Shown here piece after piece: positions 1 through 12,200 of a stretch of 64,000 bases of DNA; position 1 is the stretch's first letter, and each line of letters begins with the position of its first letter. Where the stretch lies: assembly GCA_034620365.1 (NCBI GenBank), contig JAQGEQ010000192.1, positions 3,343,001 to 3,407,000 on the forward strand. The letters run 5' to 3'. The position numbers were made by a program, and so were the translations under genes. The DNA comes from Pegea sp. RAD2-039. Its lineage: Eukaryota > Chordata > Thaliacea > Salpida > Salpidae. Below the pieces are notes generated by a model, which was not told where the DNA came from, ran no database searches, and was given only the letters and a program-made list of their open reading frames with translations.

Positions 1-55
1 GATTTGTGATTAAGTCTTGAAAAGATAGCCCTGCAGAAGATCAGATGAGACTTAC

Positions 56-127
56 ATCTATATAAGATGATTTAATATAATCTGAATTATCAATTGAAGG
101 AACAAACGGAATGATGACCCGATTCTT
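56..127 (-). other. Possible exon of a protein tyrosine phosphatase (PTP) domain gene, partial
   Basis: Read on the minus strand, an open stretch encodes K-N-R-V-I-I-P-F followed eleven residues later by S-D-Y-I-K-S-S-Y-I-D. This resembles the conserved PTP segment around 'SRV...SDYINASYIDG'. The stretch ends at a good donor (GAT|gtaagt), and the next AG downstream (position 31) is followed by GGC TAT, which would supply the expected Gly-Tyr. However that intron would be only 25 nt and the frame then stops after a few codons. I found no further PTP exon up to position 440. It may be the edge of a gene lying left of the window, a pseudogene fragment, or chance. Confidence 0.3.
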
Positions 128-406
128 CTACTATTTCATTTGAAAGACCTCATTGAAAATCAGTTCCATATATTTTTACTTTTTTTCAACCCTGCAAGGT
201 GACAAATTATACAGCTTCTTAGTACAATATGATTGCAGAAAGATATTGAGAGCTCTTTAGAAAATGTTATGATTTTATTTGAAAATTATGCTAATAAATC
301 ATTTAACTTCAAATCAAAGCTTTGTAACTTTTGGTCTTATTCAGAAAAACGTTTATAAAATATCAAGTTAATGAAATTTTACAAAATAAAGATTATTATC
401 TATTCA

Positions 407-440
407 ACGCGTGGCTGCGAGTTACAAATAGCAGCTCTTA
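407..440 (-). repeat. Short dispersed repeat, family B (copy 1)
   Basis: On the minus strand this 34-nt piece (core: atttgtaactcgcagccacgcg) matches, with a few changes, plus-strand positions 28811-28842. In the second copy it is followed by a TAAA-type tail, which suggests the 3-prime end of a retroelement. It sits directly beyond the LINE tail at 452, so the two may be nested or belong to the same element. Confidence 0.5.
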
Positions 441-451
441 GACAACAAACG

Positions 452-850
452 TTTATTTATTACAATAAACGTGAAGGGGCTTGAAAAGAGCACCTCACCT
501 CTCGCTAACACACATTCTCATAAATAATATTATATAATAATACCTTGTTATATTTAAGATACAAATATAGAAATAAAAAGATGTGACACATAAAATTTCA
601 GTACCAATATAAAAGTGAATAATTAGGTGTTAGTGATGTATAACAAGGAATCACTGTTGAGAAACGAAAATACTGTCATAATCTAAACGGTTCAAATTCT
701 GCTTGAACAACACGAGTGCTTCTGACATGACAATGTCTGAGTAGTAATTGGTTCCTGTAAGAGAAAAAATTGCTCTAATTAAAGTACCAGGTGATATGGG
801 CCCATTAAGGTGTAAAGTGTGTCGTCTTGATATAACTTGAGGGAAGGACT
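452..850 (-). mobile_element. CR1/L2-like LINE, 3-prime fragment (copy 1)
   Basis: Reading the minus strand, a decayed coding piece includes S-P-G-T-L-I-R and S-D-I-V-M-S-E-A-L-V-L-F-K-Q, typical of the C-terminal end of CR1/L2-type reverse transcriptase ORFs (pattern R..WN.LP..IV...S...FK..L). It is followed by about 200 nt of 3-prime UTR and a TTTATT-rich tail near 452. The same sequence occurs at 36919-37285 (plus), where the open frame is better preserved, and the tail also at 54537-54640. Frameshifts and a deletion relative to the better copy make it non-functional. Confidence 0.75.
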
Positions 851-983
851 GATGGAAAAGAAAGTATGAAATTAAAATCCAAATATAGCGTAAAGATTAA
901 AAAAAAAGCTAAATCGAGCTTAAACGGAAATAAATCAACCAAGTTTTTCAACCATAAGTAACAAAACTATGATTGTAAAAATT

Positions 984-1065
984 TGGCAGCGGTGGGATTC
1001 GAACCCACGCCATCGAAATGACTGGAGCCTAAATCCAGCGCCTTAGACCACTCGGCCACGCTACC
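984..1065 (-). tRNA. tRNA-Leu (anticodon UAG)
   Basis: The minus strand folds as a class II tRNA of 82 nt. The acceptor stem GGTAGCG pairs with CGCTGCC (one G-U), with discriminator A at 984. The D arm closes GCC/GGC, the anticodon stem CTGGA/TCCAG encloses the loop TTTAGGC with anticodon TAG, there is a long variable arm as expected for leucine tRNA, and the T arm GTGGG-TTCGAAT-CCCAC is intact. No intron is seen and CCA is not encoded. A run of five T on the minus strand (981-977) just after the 3-prime end is a suitable RNA polymerase III terminator. It decodes CUA/CUG leucine codons. Confidence 0.95.
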
Positions 1066-2240
1066 CCATAGCACATCACAATTTATATTTATAAAAATTT
1101 TTTTTGTCAAAGGCGAGCTAATTTAAATCATTTGAAACACGTTATTCAGTTTGTATATTTAAAGATGAACTGCAAAATCGTTAAAATTATAAAAATAAAA
1201 CATTTCCAAATACAAAAATTTTAAAATTACTTTTTGAAACTGTCATTTAACAGAGAACTCAATAAGACATACAACACACGAGTAACTTGTTATCTAAAAT
1301 CATTCTTGAAGAGATAAATCAATTTTTTGATTACTATCTTGATTTTAGAATAATTAAAGAAACGATAAATGTATACTATAAATGTATCCAATGAAATATA
1401 TATATAAATGTTTAATCAACAATTCTGGATACGGCTGAAAGAAAGATTACTTATTTATGAATAATTTTGAAACAACTAAAAATTATAATTATTTTATCTA
1501 AAAAAAGTAACAACTACATTTATATTTCCAGGAAACTTTATTAAATTATATAAACTGAAAAACATTTGTAAATATTCTGAAACCTATATCTTGCAACATT
1601 CTTAAAATATCTATGATTAGAACAGGATTCGTAAAATAATCATGAAAGTTTTCTGATAAATAACATATTTATGATTGAATATGAGAGTCTTAAAGAATAG
1701 CTTACGTCTTTTTTAAGAATTAGTCTCGAAAACTTTATTTTATATTTACAAGTTCGCTGTGTTGAATTCACACAATTTAAAGCGAGTTAAATATTTTAAG
1801 TGATAAACTTTATGAACAAAATATAAGTTTGCAAAAAAGGCTTTGTATGCCACCTAAGAGTAAAGTAAGTTATATAGTTGTTTTCTAATTATCAAATATC
1901 GTTACATGATTTTGTTAGATTAATTTAAACATGTTTAGAGATGATGGAAAAACTAACTTCCGTATCCTTGTTTACTTAAATAAATATTGATGTAAGAATA
2001 AATCTGCCTAATTATTATTGAATTAATTTGATAATAACTTGTTAACTGGTTTGAATAAATAATAAAAATGATGATGCTAAAATAATAAAAGTTTAATGAA
2101 TAACTAATTAGAAGAAAATCTATAAACGAAACACCAGCCAGCAAATACATAATATAATGATTCCAAAACCAAGCTTCTCAAAATTCTTTTAAAAGAGAGT
2201 TTAATATTTTTAAGTCTGAAGAAAAATTCAATTTAATACA
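1066..2240. other. AT-rich stretch without a recognisable gene
   Basis: Only short open frames rich in Ile, Tyr, Asn and Lys are present, as expected by chance at this base composition. Nothing in it resembles a known protein or RNA. Confidence 0.6.
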
Positions 2241-2246
2241 TTTATT
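2241..2246 (-). terminator. Probable poly(A) signal of RAB3GAP1
   Basis: On the minus strand this reads AATAAA, about 135 nt past the RAB3GAP1 stop codon. That is a plausible position for 3-prime end formation. Confidence 0.5.
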
Positions 2247-2379
2247 GCAATAATCCAAGTGTGTCAAAGAAAAACGAAGATTTAGTGGCGAAAAAACACT
2301 GGAAATAAGAAGAGACTAAATGAAGTAGGTTTAGTTGGCAAAAGATTTCAGCAAATAAATGAGAAGAAAAAAGTCTTGG

Positions 2380-5300
2380 TTAAAAAAAGGTAGAGTCTCT
2401 GCAAAGAGCAGATACGAGTCGGAACTCGCCATAAGTGAGAACGGCGTACATCCGCTGTGGGAGTTTTCGGGAATTAGGGGATGGATGTTGCACTTCAGTT
2501 CTGAAGATGAATTCACGTCCTGCTGGATCAGGAAGAGTTTGTCGAGGAGATGAAGCTTCACTACTTTTGCCAACTTCATCTGCTCTTTTCTGTTCTTGTG
2601 AGAAGAAGAATTTCTGAACAATTTTTCCGACTTTGCCATTTGCAGATCCTTTCAGTTCAACTTCCGGTTGTTCGAGAAGAAGTTGAACAAAGTTGTTGAG
2701 CTCGTCGAGATCATTAACTTCAGAAAATTTGTGGAGAATTGATCTTGATCTTTCAATCCAACTCTCAGCAAAACCGATCTGACGCAAGAAGTCATTCAAA
2801 TCCGGAGATGTAGAAGCAGCTTCCGCGTTCCAGCTACTAAAGAGTCGAGAAGCTTTCTGTTCTAACTGAGCACACAAAGGAGGTAGAGTGGGAAGAAGAC
2901 GAGACATGGATTTGCTGTGAGATTGCAATTGTAGAAGAGCATCATAAAAGCAAATTGGTAACATGAGCTGAGCAAGAGTAGCAGGATTTAGATTAGCGAG
3001 GAAGTGAAGAACTTTTTCTGCTTCTTTTGTGTCATCAAAAATCCGTTTTTGTTTGCGGGCTGGAATCGCAGGAGATGAATTCCAAGTTGTAATCCACAAG
3101 TTATCAGATAAACTCATTCTAGCCGAAAGAGCTCCTTGAACAAAGTCACGTGGTGAGTACCAGCGCACGAAGTCTTCAAGTACACAGCCAGGGTTAGCTG
3201 CTTTGAAAGCTGACATATCAGCTTGTAGTGAAGCTGTTTGCATTTTTGCGCGAACTTTCGAACCTTCTTTTGTATCACCTAAACTAGAAAACAATTTGGC
3301 TTGCTCCTCCAACTGATCTTCAGTCAGTAGAACTTGTTCCTGAGTTACTGGGACATATAAAGGAGCATTAAGATGTAGAAGTTTTAAATCTTGCAATTGA
3401 TGCAGGCGACCTTTGGGTGGAATCGTTAAATCGGTTGTAACAGCTTTCGATGTTTCGTCGGATATATTTGTTACTTTTTTGTCTTCTTGTTCAACTTCGG
3501 GAGAGATCTCTTGATCGGAGTCTACATCATCACTCTTGAGATCGACTGATGCAGAATCGAATGTGTCATCACATTCAAAGAACTCATCAGAATCATCAGA
3601 AAATATGTCGGAACGATTAAAAGTATCTGATTCGGCTGCAGTGTCAAAAGTATCATTCGAAGTTTGCCGTTTAGAAGACTCCACTGAGACTAATTGATCT
3701 TCAGATGAAGCTTCATATGGATCTTGTTCGACTTTATCTGAACTAACATCCTCATCTTTCGACTCTTTGTATCTTTCGCGTGATGTTCGGCGTGAAATAC
3801 AACAATTGAGGAGTTGCAACTTCTGATGAAGTAGACAACTTCTATAGTCAACTTTACTGGTACTGAGTCTGGGCAAACATTTGCCCAAATCCAGATAAGT
3901 CCTCAGTTCAGTCATCACTATGTGCCAAAGTTGAGCTATAGCCCACAGTCCGCCGTGGTAAAGGTTGAGGACTGCCACACAGACCGCCAAACGGTAAGTA
4001 AAACTGCCGACAGGGGCTGCTTTGATTTGAGTATAGGATAAATTGGAAGACATCATCTCATCCTGATCGCTATCATCAATCGAAAAGAGAAACTTCTTGA
4101 TGTCAGCCATCAGCTTGGGATCAATCCTTTCACCAGCGACTGCCATCCGACCAATCGAGACAGCTCCTCTTTTGATGAAACTTTGTGAGTTGCTGACTAC
4201 TTTGGAGATACCTTCAGCTAACTTTGGTGAAACGATTGGTGATAGAATCTTAGTTGGATCTGAGATACGATCAAGAGCATGACCTATATCTTTTTCATCT
4301 GGATTTGGAGCAATGAAATTGATCAAATCAGACATTGAAGCGGTCGATGAAAGAATTTTGACCAATTCACTAAGACACGTGGTTAGCAAACAACGAATAT
4401 CATCAGCATATTGTAAACGAAGAAACCATTTGGGTGCTGTCAAGGGGTTGAAACCTTTATAAACATCATTATCAATTACTTGATCTCCTGTTATTGATGG
4501 CCAGCAAGCCGCTAGTTTCAGTTGAATAATAGGATCGTTTAAACAACCTTGTGGAAGGCAATGAAATTGATTTGTAATTTTATTTGCAATTGGCCATTGC
4601 TTTTGATTTTCCCAATCTTGTAGACTGTATGTGTAACGTGCTGAGACATGAATCTTATCTGATGAGAGATTACATTCTTTGAAGTTTGATTTAAATATAT
4701 ACATCAATCCTGAAAGGTTGGAGTATTGAGCAGGTGTTTGCTTGAGACTAGCAATGTCAAAATTTGTCATAACTCCTGGACTAACTGCACTGCCTAAAAA
4801 ATAAACAGTTTCATTTGAACTAGTTTTAAACAAACAGAAAAAAATTGAAGACTATTTACGATTGAAACCTGTGTAAAGTCTTTGCCAGCTTTCTTTTATC
4901 TGAATGAACATTGGAATATCACATGATGTATTGAACAGTGCAATATTTGCAGAGCTTGTCAGCAGACTAGCTTTTGAAGAATTAATTAGAACGTTTGAAT
5001 CCACTGGGCATAGAACAAGAAAACATCGAAGACCGTACCACCTTCATATAATCATATTAATCATATTTCTTAACTTCTAGTCTTTGCATTAACATTGTCT
5101 TTTAGCAAATCGAATATCTATCAGATTGAAACAATCAGTTTAAAAATGGAAATTTTTACAATTTTAACATTTAAAAGATATTTGTAGGGAAAGTTTATAA
5201 ACTTATGATGTACCTTGCAAGACAATGAGCCCTTGGAGGAAAGTCATTTTCTTTATTCATCATGTCATCAGCATATTGAGGAAGATGAAAATCATTCTTA

Positions 5301-6026
5301 CTTTCTTCCATGAACTGTTCAGTATCTTCTTTTTGCTTTAAGCGATGAAGGGATAAATCAAATGATACGGAAGAAAATCTAAGTGCAAAATACAAAAAAA
5401 CATATTTCATCAAAGGTATTGATCAGCAATACAAAATCAAGACCCATAACTGAAGTCTGGCTTCATGTATTAATTGTTTAACGATGATAAGCACATCATT
5501 GAGTTTACTTTTAAACATTACAACATTTTTACTTGATATCAGCAGAAAGAGTTTCCCATTCACCATTTGCTAACTCATCAGATGATAGGGGAATAAATTT
5601 TATGTAATTGTTCAATTGCCACTGTGTTAGGACTTCAACTATCTGAGAAATGAAACTTTCCCAGTCTGTTTGGTTAGTAAAGTCATTGATTTCAAAAACA
5701 TCTTCATCTAAAGAAGAAGTATGTTCACAATCTGAAGAGCTTGTTTCTTCCTAAAGAAAAACAATTATTAAAAAGCTGTTTTTGTAAGCATCAACATTTA
5801 GACTTAAAGAATTTATACCAACCTTTAAATCAGTAATTCTATGAAAGCTAATAAAATAGAATGTTACATGGATTTATATTACCAACAGATAAATATTAGT
5901 TAAAACCGCAAAAGTTTTATAAAATTTTATTGATCAGTACAACAAAATGTATAATCCTTTAAAATATATCTCAGTGTATATATTGATGTAAAGATAATTT
6001 ATTATAGAAGCAAATACACTCACCAT
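2380..6026 (-). CDS. RAB3GAP1: Rab3 GTPase-activating protein catalytic subunit
   Basis: Coding exons (minus): 6024-6026, 5533-5750, 5214-5378, 4869-5041 and 2380-4793, closing in frame at 990 residues (human 981). The protein is the catalytic half of the Rab3GAP1-Rab3GAP2 complex, which stimulates Rab3 GTP hydrolysis and acts as a Rab18 exchange factor at membranes. Family landmarks are spread over the whole length: F-E-I-N-D-F-T near the N-terminus, N-D-F-P-P-R-A-H-C-L, Y-T-Y-S-L-Q-D-W, I-D-N-D-V-Y, L-L-H-Q-K-L-Q-L-L-N-C-C, an acidic serine-rich linker, then F-K-A-A-N-P-G-C, D-F-V-R-W-Y-S-P-R-D and F-D-D-T-K-E-A-E-K-V-L-H. The end P-Q-R-M-Y-A-V-L-T ... D-S-T-F-F matches the family C-terminus. 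The last exon holds about 80 percent of the protein without an intron. The first coding exon supplies only the ATG; no other in-frame start was found. Confidence 0.96.
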
Positions 6027-6190
6027 TAGGAAAGATTCATGAGAAATCTTTATAGAATTTATAATTAAATCTTAGATACAAGCTTCTATTTTAACTTTTA
6101 ACCCTAAAAAATGAACACATGTAAATAATCATTTTTAAGAAAAACTATATTTTATTGAATGATGAAAACATACAAATATTGTCACATAAC

Positions 6191-6865
6191 CTATATACTT
6201 TGAGCAATTTTACTAGCTATTATACCAGAACTATCAATTGAATAGTTATAATTAACAGGATTATCAACAGCCTGCTCAATTTTTTGAAGCATATTTTCAT
6301 CAGTAAGCCATTCCTTAGATTCAAATTCAACTTGTAAAATTTCTTTTCGAATTTGGTCCAAATTAGTTTTCTTAACATCAGTAGAAGGCTTTGTTCTATT
6401 GATACGAGATATACGTTTTTCTCGCAAAGCTTTATTTTCAGCATCGTTAGTATCCATACACAGCTGATGATGACTACTTTCATCCCATCTCACTTTTCCA
6501 GTCTCTTCTATCAGCATTTTGTCTTTTTTTTTTAAAAGTTCTTCTTGAAAACAACAAGACAAACTTTGTAGCAAATAATTATAGGTTTTATAGATTACTT
6601 TTGCTTCAATAACATCTTTTTCTGTTGGCAAATTCTTTTTAAAATAATCAGGATCTTTAGTGGGTGCTCTTCCTGCAGATAAGGGCTTTCTATTTTTTTT
6701 CCATATTTTTTGGGGTTTATGAGAAGTCTTAACAGAGCAGAACGGGATTACTACTTCAAATCTACATTTAAGTAGTGAATTATTTCTAGAAATCAACCTA
6801 AAGGCCATTCTAAAACTTTTAAAAATTTCCTGAAGAAAATCAAAGAAACTTCTAAAAGAATTCAT
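6191..6865 (-). CDS. MRPS26: Mitochondrial small ribosomal subunit protein mS26
   Basis: A single open exon of 224 residues. The C-terminal half fits MRPS26: D-A-E-N-K-A-L-R-E-K-R-I-S-R corresponds to the AENRRLHELRIARLR segment, and N-M-L-Q-K-I-E-Q-A-V-D-N-P-V-N-Y-N-Y-S-I to the conserved segment before the C-terminus. The middle is charged and helical, as in the family. It is a structural protein of the mitoribosomal small subunit. Two starts are possible: the upstream ATG, or the ATG at residue 20 (position 6808), which opens a Met-Ala-Phe-Arg, Ser/Arg-rich N-terminus that looks like a mitochondrial targeting peptide and gives 205 residues, the family's usual length. I favour the second. 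It lies 165 nt upstream of RAB3GAP1 on the same strand. Confidence 0.88.
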   Translation of the reverse strand: MNSFRSFFDFLQEIFKSFRMAFRLISRNNSLLKCRFEVVIPFCSVKTSHKPQKIWKKNRKPLSAGRAPTKDPDYFKKNLPTEKDVIEAKVIYKTYNYLLQSLSCCFQEELLKKKDKMLIEETGKVRWDESSHHQLCMDTNDAENKALREKRISRINRTKPSTDVKKTNLDQIRKEILQVEFESKEWLTDENMLQKIEQAVDNPVNYNYSIDSSGIIASKIAQSI

Positions 6866-9219
6866 AAAGGAATTTGTTTAAAAATGTTCTACAATATTTA
6901 TATCTTGTTAAATTTTTTTATATTAATCTAACATTATTAAACTATACAGAAGTAAACTAAAAAAATATTCATAAAATTTAAAAATTTTAAAGAGAGCATA
7001 CATTTAAAAGTATCAAGAATGTTGAATTAGCTAAATATTTATAGAAAAAAGTTGTTCATCTTTGAAAAAATTTGCTTCAACAGTTAATGAGTACTCTACT
7101 TTAGCTATACAAAAGTTTAAACTTTGTTTCAATATGATTATAAAACTTTTACTAAAAAATAATAGTTACATTACATTTAAATAAAAAAAGAAATCAACAA
7201 AATTAGTTTATGTATGTTTTTATGATGTTTATGAAGTTCAGAAAAAAATTTGTTTAAAGCTCAACATTCAATTTAGTTCGTACGTCACTAAACATTTTTA
7301 TGGTAATGGGACTCTACCTTTATACGTTTTAAAGAAACTGAACTAGCACATAAAATATTATTAAAGAACTTAGAATAGTATTAAAAAATGTAATTTTAAA
7401 TCAAATTATTTTCTAGATTATAAATTAGACTGAACTTTATGTAGGGTGTTATAATGCCTCTTTATAAATTTAGCTAAATATGATTAATTAAATCCCGAGC
7501 TCCTAACTGTTAAGAGTAAATTTACGTACTCAATTGATTACACAATTCAAAATTTCACAGATACTTAATGTTTTATACAAAAGCAACACTAATCATTGTA
7601 TCAATTTGTTTTTAAACATACATTGCTTGTTTATTGTTTCTAATTTTATACAAATTTTGAACCTATTTTATTGAATATAAACAACATTTATTTCACTTAA
7701 AGTTATCTTAAATCTAAAGAACATTATTTTGTTTCAAATTTTTACATTTCTTGAGTGAATTTAGAGCGCTATTAGTAAGATTCGGTCAGTTTTATGCTGA
7801 GGAGCCGTGATTATCCTACAGTTTGTAAGAAGGCGTCATTAAGTACCCGTAAATGTATGGTATACTTCTGACAAGTGGTTTCCTGTGTTTAAGTAAAAAG
7901 TCTAGCGATTTAGCTTAGGAGGACAGTAATAAGTGTAAGAAAAATTCATTATGTATTATCAAGTAAAATCATATGTATTCATGCTTCCGGACATGCAAAT
8001 TAATATACTTAAAATGTATTATTACTTCTTAAAGTTTTAAACAGTTGCTTTTGTTTGAGACATTTGTATTAACAGCTAATAGTTTAATTATCTCTAACAT
8101 ATTAGAAAAAATATCCATTAAACTTAAATTACTACAGTGTTAACTAAATTTCACAAGTTTTCAGAAATTAGTTGCCTTCTACAGATATCAGCTAATAATC
8201 TCAAACTAATAATTTAACCTTAACCATGACACTGTATTTTTAGTAATAAATTTAAAAAATGTATTGATACTATATATACAGCTGGGTTTCTTAGTATGGT
8301 ACAATTACAACCTAAATGAAACCAGTAAAACATTTGTGCAATAACTGTAATTTACCGGATATAGTTCTTCAGCGTTTTTAAACATAGTTTTGAATGTTTA
8401 TAAAATTTTGTATTAAAATAAACATTTTTTTTTGATTATTTGGTAAATAAAATAACGCTTTTTTTAATTTTGCTTCTCTATAATTGTTGCTTTCTTTTTT
8501 TTAATATTACCGAATATCAGCTTTCTTAAAAGCGTTACTCTTTGAATCTTAAATTTTAACGTTTCTCCTACAAATTCAAATTGCAAATTTCATTGATAGT
8601 AAGTTCAATTACTTATAAGGACAGGTAAAATTTATTTTAATAAAATCTAGTGTTTATTATTTGTTTAATTTATTTTTATCGTGAACTGTACATATTTTCA
8701 TAATTTTTTAATATTATTTGTTACAATCAAAATTGTTAATATAAAATAAATTTAGAAACAGCAAAAACTGTTATTAATTCAAATAAATTTTTGACTAGTT
8801 ATGTTCAATGTAATTAGATTATATTTATTTTTATCTTTCATTAGGTTAAATCTTTCTTAAATTTGTTGATTTTACAATCAACTGTTAAAATTTTTATTTA
8901 ATTGTTAAGATCTTTATATGTGGTATATTGTATTGATATGATTCATGAAAAATAATTGATGGTAACCTATCTTAAGGAAGTTTATTTTAGTCTAAACAAA
9001 ACCTATTTTTCAATAAAAAACTTTTTTGTTTATTATTAAGTTAAATGTTTATTTATAATTTTTGACTTCTATTTGTCTTTAGATGATAATTTAAATATTA
9101 AAAAAAAAAGCTTTTGGCCATTTTACTTCTGTAGAATGTCATCTAGGACTTATTAAAGTCAACTAAACTGATTGTTAAGAAGAAGTTTACTTCAGCAGGC
9201 TTATTATTAGAAACTTAAA
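6866..9219. other. Intergenic region between divergent MRPS26 and UBASH3
   Basis: About 2.35 kb with no coding pattern or RNA gene that I can recognise. A somewhat less AT-rich island around 7765-7930 has no frame or fold that I can interpret. The region should hold the promoters of both flanking genes; no core element is clear enough to call. Confidence 0.6.
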
Positions 9220-12200
9220 ATGAGTAGTAATGATGAGACTCTGTTTTTACAAGAAAATGTTGCTAATACTCTGATGAAGAATTCTTCCACAAGACAAGTT
9301 TTATCAAGTATGGGGTTTCCAGACCAACGAGCGTAAGATCTTTACATTATTCATACAACATTGTTTTTATAATCTGGTTTTTATTTTTTGAAATACTTTT
9401 TAGGTTAAAAGCTATTGTGGCTACTGGAGATGCTGGAGTTCAAGTTGCTTGTGATTGGTAAATTATTACTAATATTTATCTATGGTATTCATTTCACAAT
9501 AAACAGTTTATATGTCATAAATAATTTATTATTTATTTGATTTTTACTAGATCTTTTTTTCTAGGATTTTTGCTCATGTTAATGATCCAAATCTTAATGA
9601 AAAATCTACAAGAGAATATATTCTTTATGCATGTCCAACAGGTAAGATATATTGATTATATACTTTTTTATTAACATTGGTTCTTATAATTACTAAAATC
9701 TTACCAAAGTTTTATGTTAAAACATGTATTGCATATTAATCTATATATTAAGAGAATTGTGTTAACAATAAACTGCTTGCTTTGATAAAGTCACATTTGT
9801 TATGGTTTTCTCATCACTAAATTTACTTGTTATTTAATCAGCTGAATATTTTTAATATCAAATGTATTTTTCAAGTTTACTGAATATTGATGTCAGATTT
9901 TTCTCCTTTAATTGATTTATCTGCATTTTTGAAAGTTCATTAACCTTTTGAAGTTCATCATTTTTCTTTGTCATTTAAATATAGAATTTCTGTAAAAGGT
10001 TTCCAAGAAAATTATCAATTTTTAATTTTCAAAATTCTATGAGTAGATTTATCAATACTATTTCACAAAATTTTCTATTAATACTTTACAGGACCTCTCG
10101 GGTTAGAACTGGATGAATTTTGGCAGAAGTCTTTGCAAAAATGTGGAAGAAACGGCGTTCATAATTCGTTTCCTCACATCACCTTATGCAATTTTTTCAA
10201 AGTATTTTAAATATAAGTGATTTATTTCTTCAATTCTCGTAAAACATTTGTTATTTTTAGTGTGAAGATGAAAACGTTGCTTCACTTCTTCATTCACTTA
10301 CCAGAGCTTGTAAGCGAGTCCTGAATCTAAACATGTCCACACAAATTGATGTAGAATACTTCTCTACACAAAATTACATCGGTTTCTTTCTACAAGAAGA
10401 CTCTGCCAAACTATTGTGGAAACTTTCCGAGTTTTTTGCTGAAGAAGCTAAACTCACTGCCTGTAATTCTTCATTCTTCACTTACTGGTTTGAAGCTAAT
10501 TAAACATCCAACTTTAGATACAAATGTTGAAGCTCACAGTAATAAGCAGCTTCATGTCACACTGGCTTACAAATTTCTACCAAATCATTTCAACAGCTTA
10601 GAAATGCTAGCCAAAGAAATAGATGTGACAAAGCCAAGTCTGTGGGAGATTCGACTGTATTCCAGAGATTCACTCTTCAACGGATATGAGGTAGGATTAG
10701 TCTCAAAGATCAAATTGTTTTTCATGTGTCACCTTGCAGACTCTTCGAGTAATCTATCCGCTCATATCTCGAAATGATGAGAATCTTCAGTTGATAAATG
10801 GAGATTTTATTTACGTCAAACCGGATAATCAAGTCCAAGAACCGAGATCTTCCGAAGGATGGTATCAAGGGACATCTTGGATGACAGGCTGCAGTGGAAA
10901 CTTCCCAGTTTCACATACTGAGGTGGCTGTTGATACTGACACTTGGACTGTTCATAAGTAAGTTGTCATATTTAGCAAATTTCTTTCACTTGAGTAATTG
11001 CTGGAGTATACAGAAAGTTTATGCTCATTTCAAATGGTTCTGCTGGTAAATCGGGAAGTAAATTAACGAGGAAGTACTCTCGTGGTGCTGATGAATTCCA
11101 TTGTAGCTCACACAATCTATCATTCACGGTAGACGATGATTTTTTTCTTTCCTTTTCAAAGTAATTTCTTAAACAAAAGAATTATTTTTCTGAGAAATTT
11201 ATTTGTAGGAAATTGAGAGGTTAGAAGAAGGGGTCAATACCTTAGCTGTGAAAACTGTTCCAAAAAACGAACCAGATGAATTAAAAATTGAAGAGAAAGC
11301 ACATACATCAACTGAAGCAGTTTATGCCAAAGTGAACATTTTTTACGAACTTTTTTTCTATCAAATCTTTTATGTAAATTCTCTTACAAGAAATTTAAAA
11401 AATTTTCTTATTTTTTCAATTGAACCAAATTCATTTTTTATATTTAAACCTCTAAGATAATTCTATTTTCAATCTACGACCTGTATCAGTTTATTTTACA
11501 ACTTTTTTAACCACAGGTGATGAAGCCACGTGGTCTTCGAGCCCATATTCGTAAAGTAGATCCATCTAACGCTCGCCGTATCTACATCTTTCGTCACGCT
11601 GAACGTGTTGATGTGACTTTCAGTAAAAAATGGATTAATGTTTGTTTTGATTCCAAAGGTAAATACTGAAGCTTTTTATCGTTGTTCTGCTTCATGAGTT
11701 TGTTTCTTGTAGGAAATTATTTTCGTCAAGATATTAACATGCCAGTACGTATTCCAAAACGAGCAGGAAGTCCACATGCGTTTACAAATGACAGTCCAAT
11801 TACTAGAATGGGGGAGCATCAGGTGATGTTTCAGTTATTTATCATCATTGTTGAAATTTCTAGAAAGAATTGTTATTTTTAGAGATATTTCTATACAATT
11901 TGTAAGGTTTATTGAAAGTGAATTGCTTGATTTAGGCTTTATTGAGCGGGGAAGCAATGAGAGAAATTGGTATTAAAGTGGAACATGTATATTCAAGTCC
12001 TTCATTAAGATGTATTCAAACCACCAACGCAATACTTGAAGGTTTTCAGGAATTTTTATTTTTTTTTTAGTTCATTTTTAAATTAACTTTCGGTTAGTAA
12101 GAATTACAAGTCGCAACTTCAAAACTTTCTATTTGAAGACTACAATAGAATACAATCGAATAAAATTTGTTTAAATATAGGTCTTGGCTTGCAGAATACT

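Noticed and set aside
4097-4282. Open frames on the plus strand within RAB3GAP1
   Set aside because: They are antisense shadows of the large RAB3GAP1 exon, whose minus-strand translation matches the family throughout.
10436-10777. 113-codon plus-strand open frame
   Set aside because: It opens at a CTG, contains the UBASH3 intron 10463-10517 and only later enters the true frame. The spliced exons explain the conserved part.
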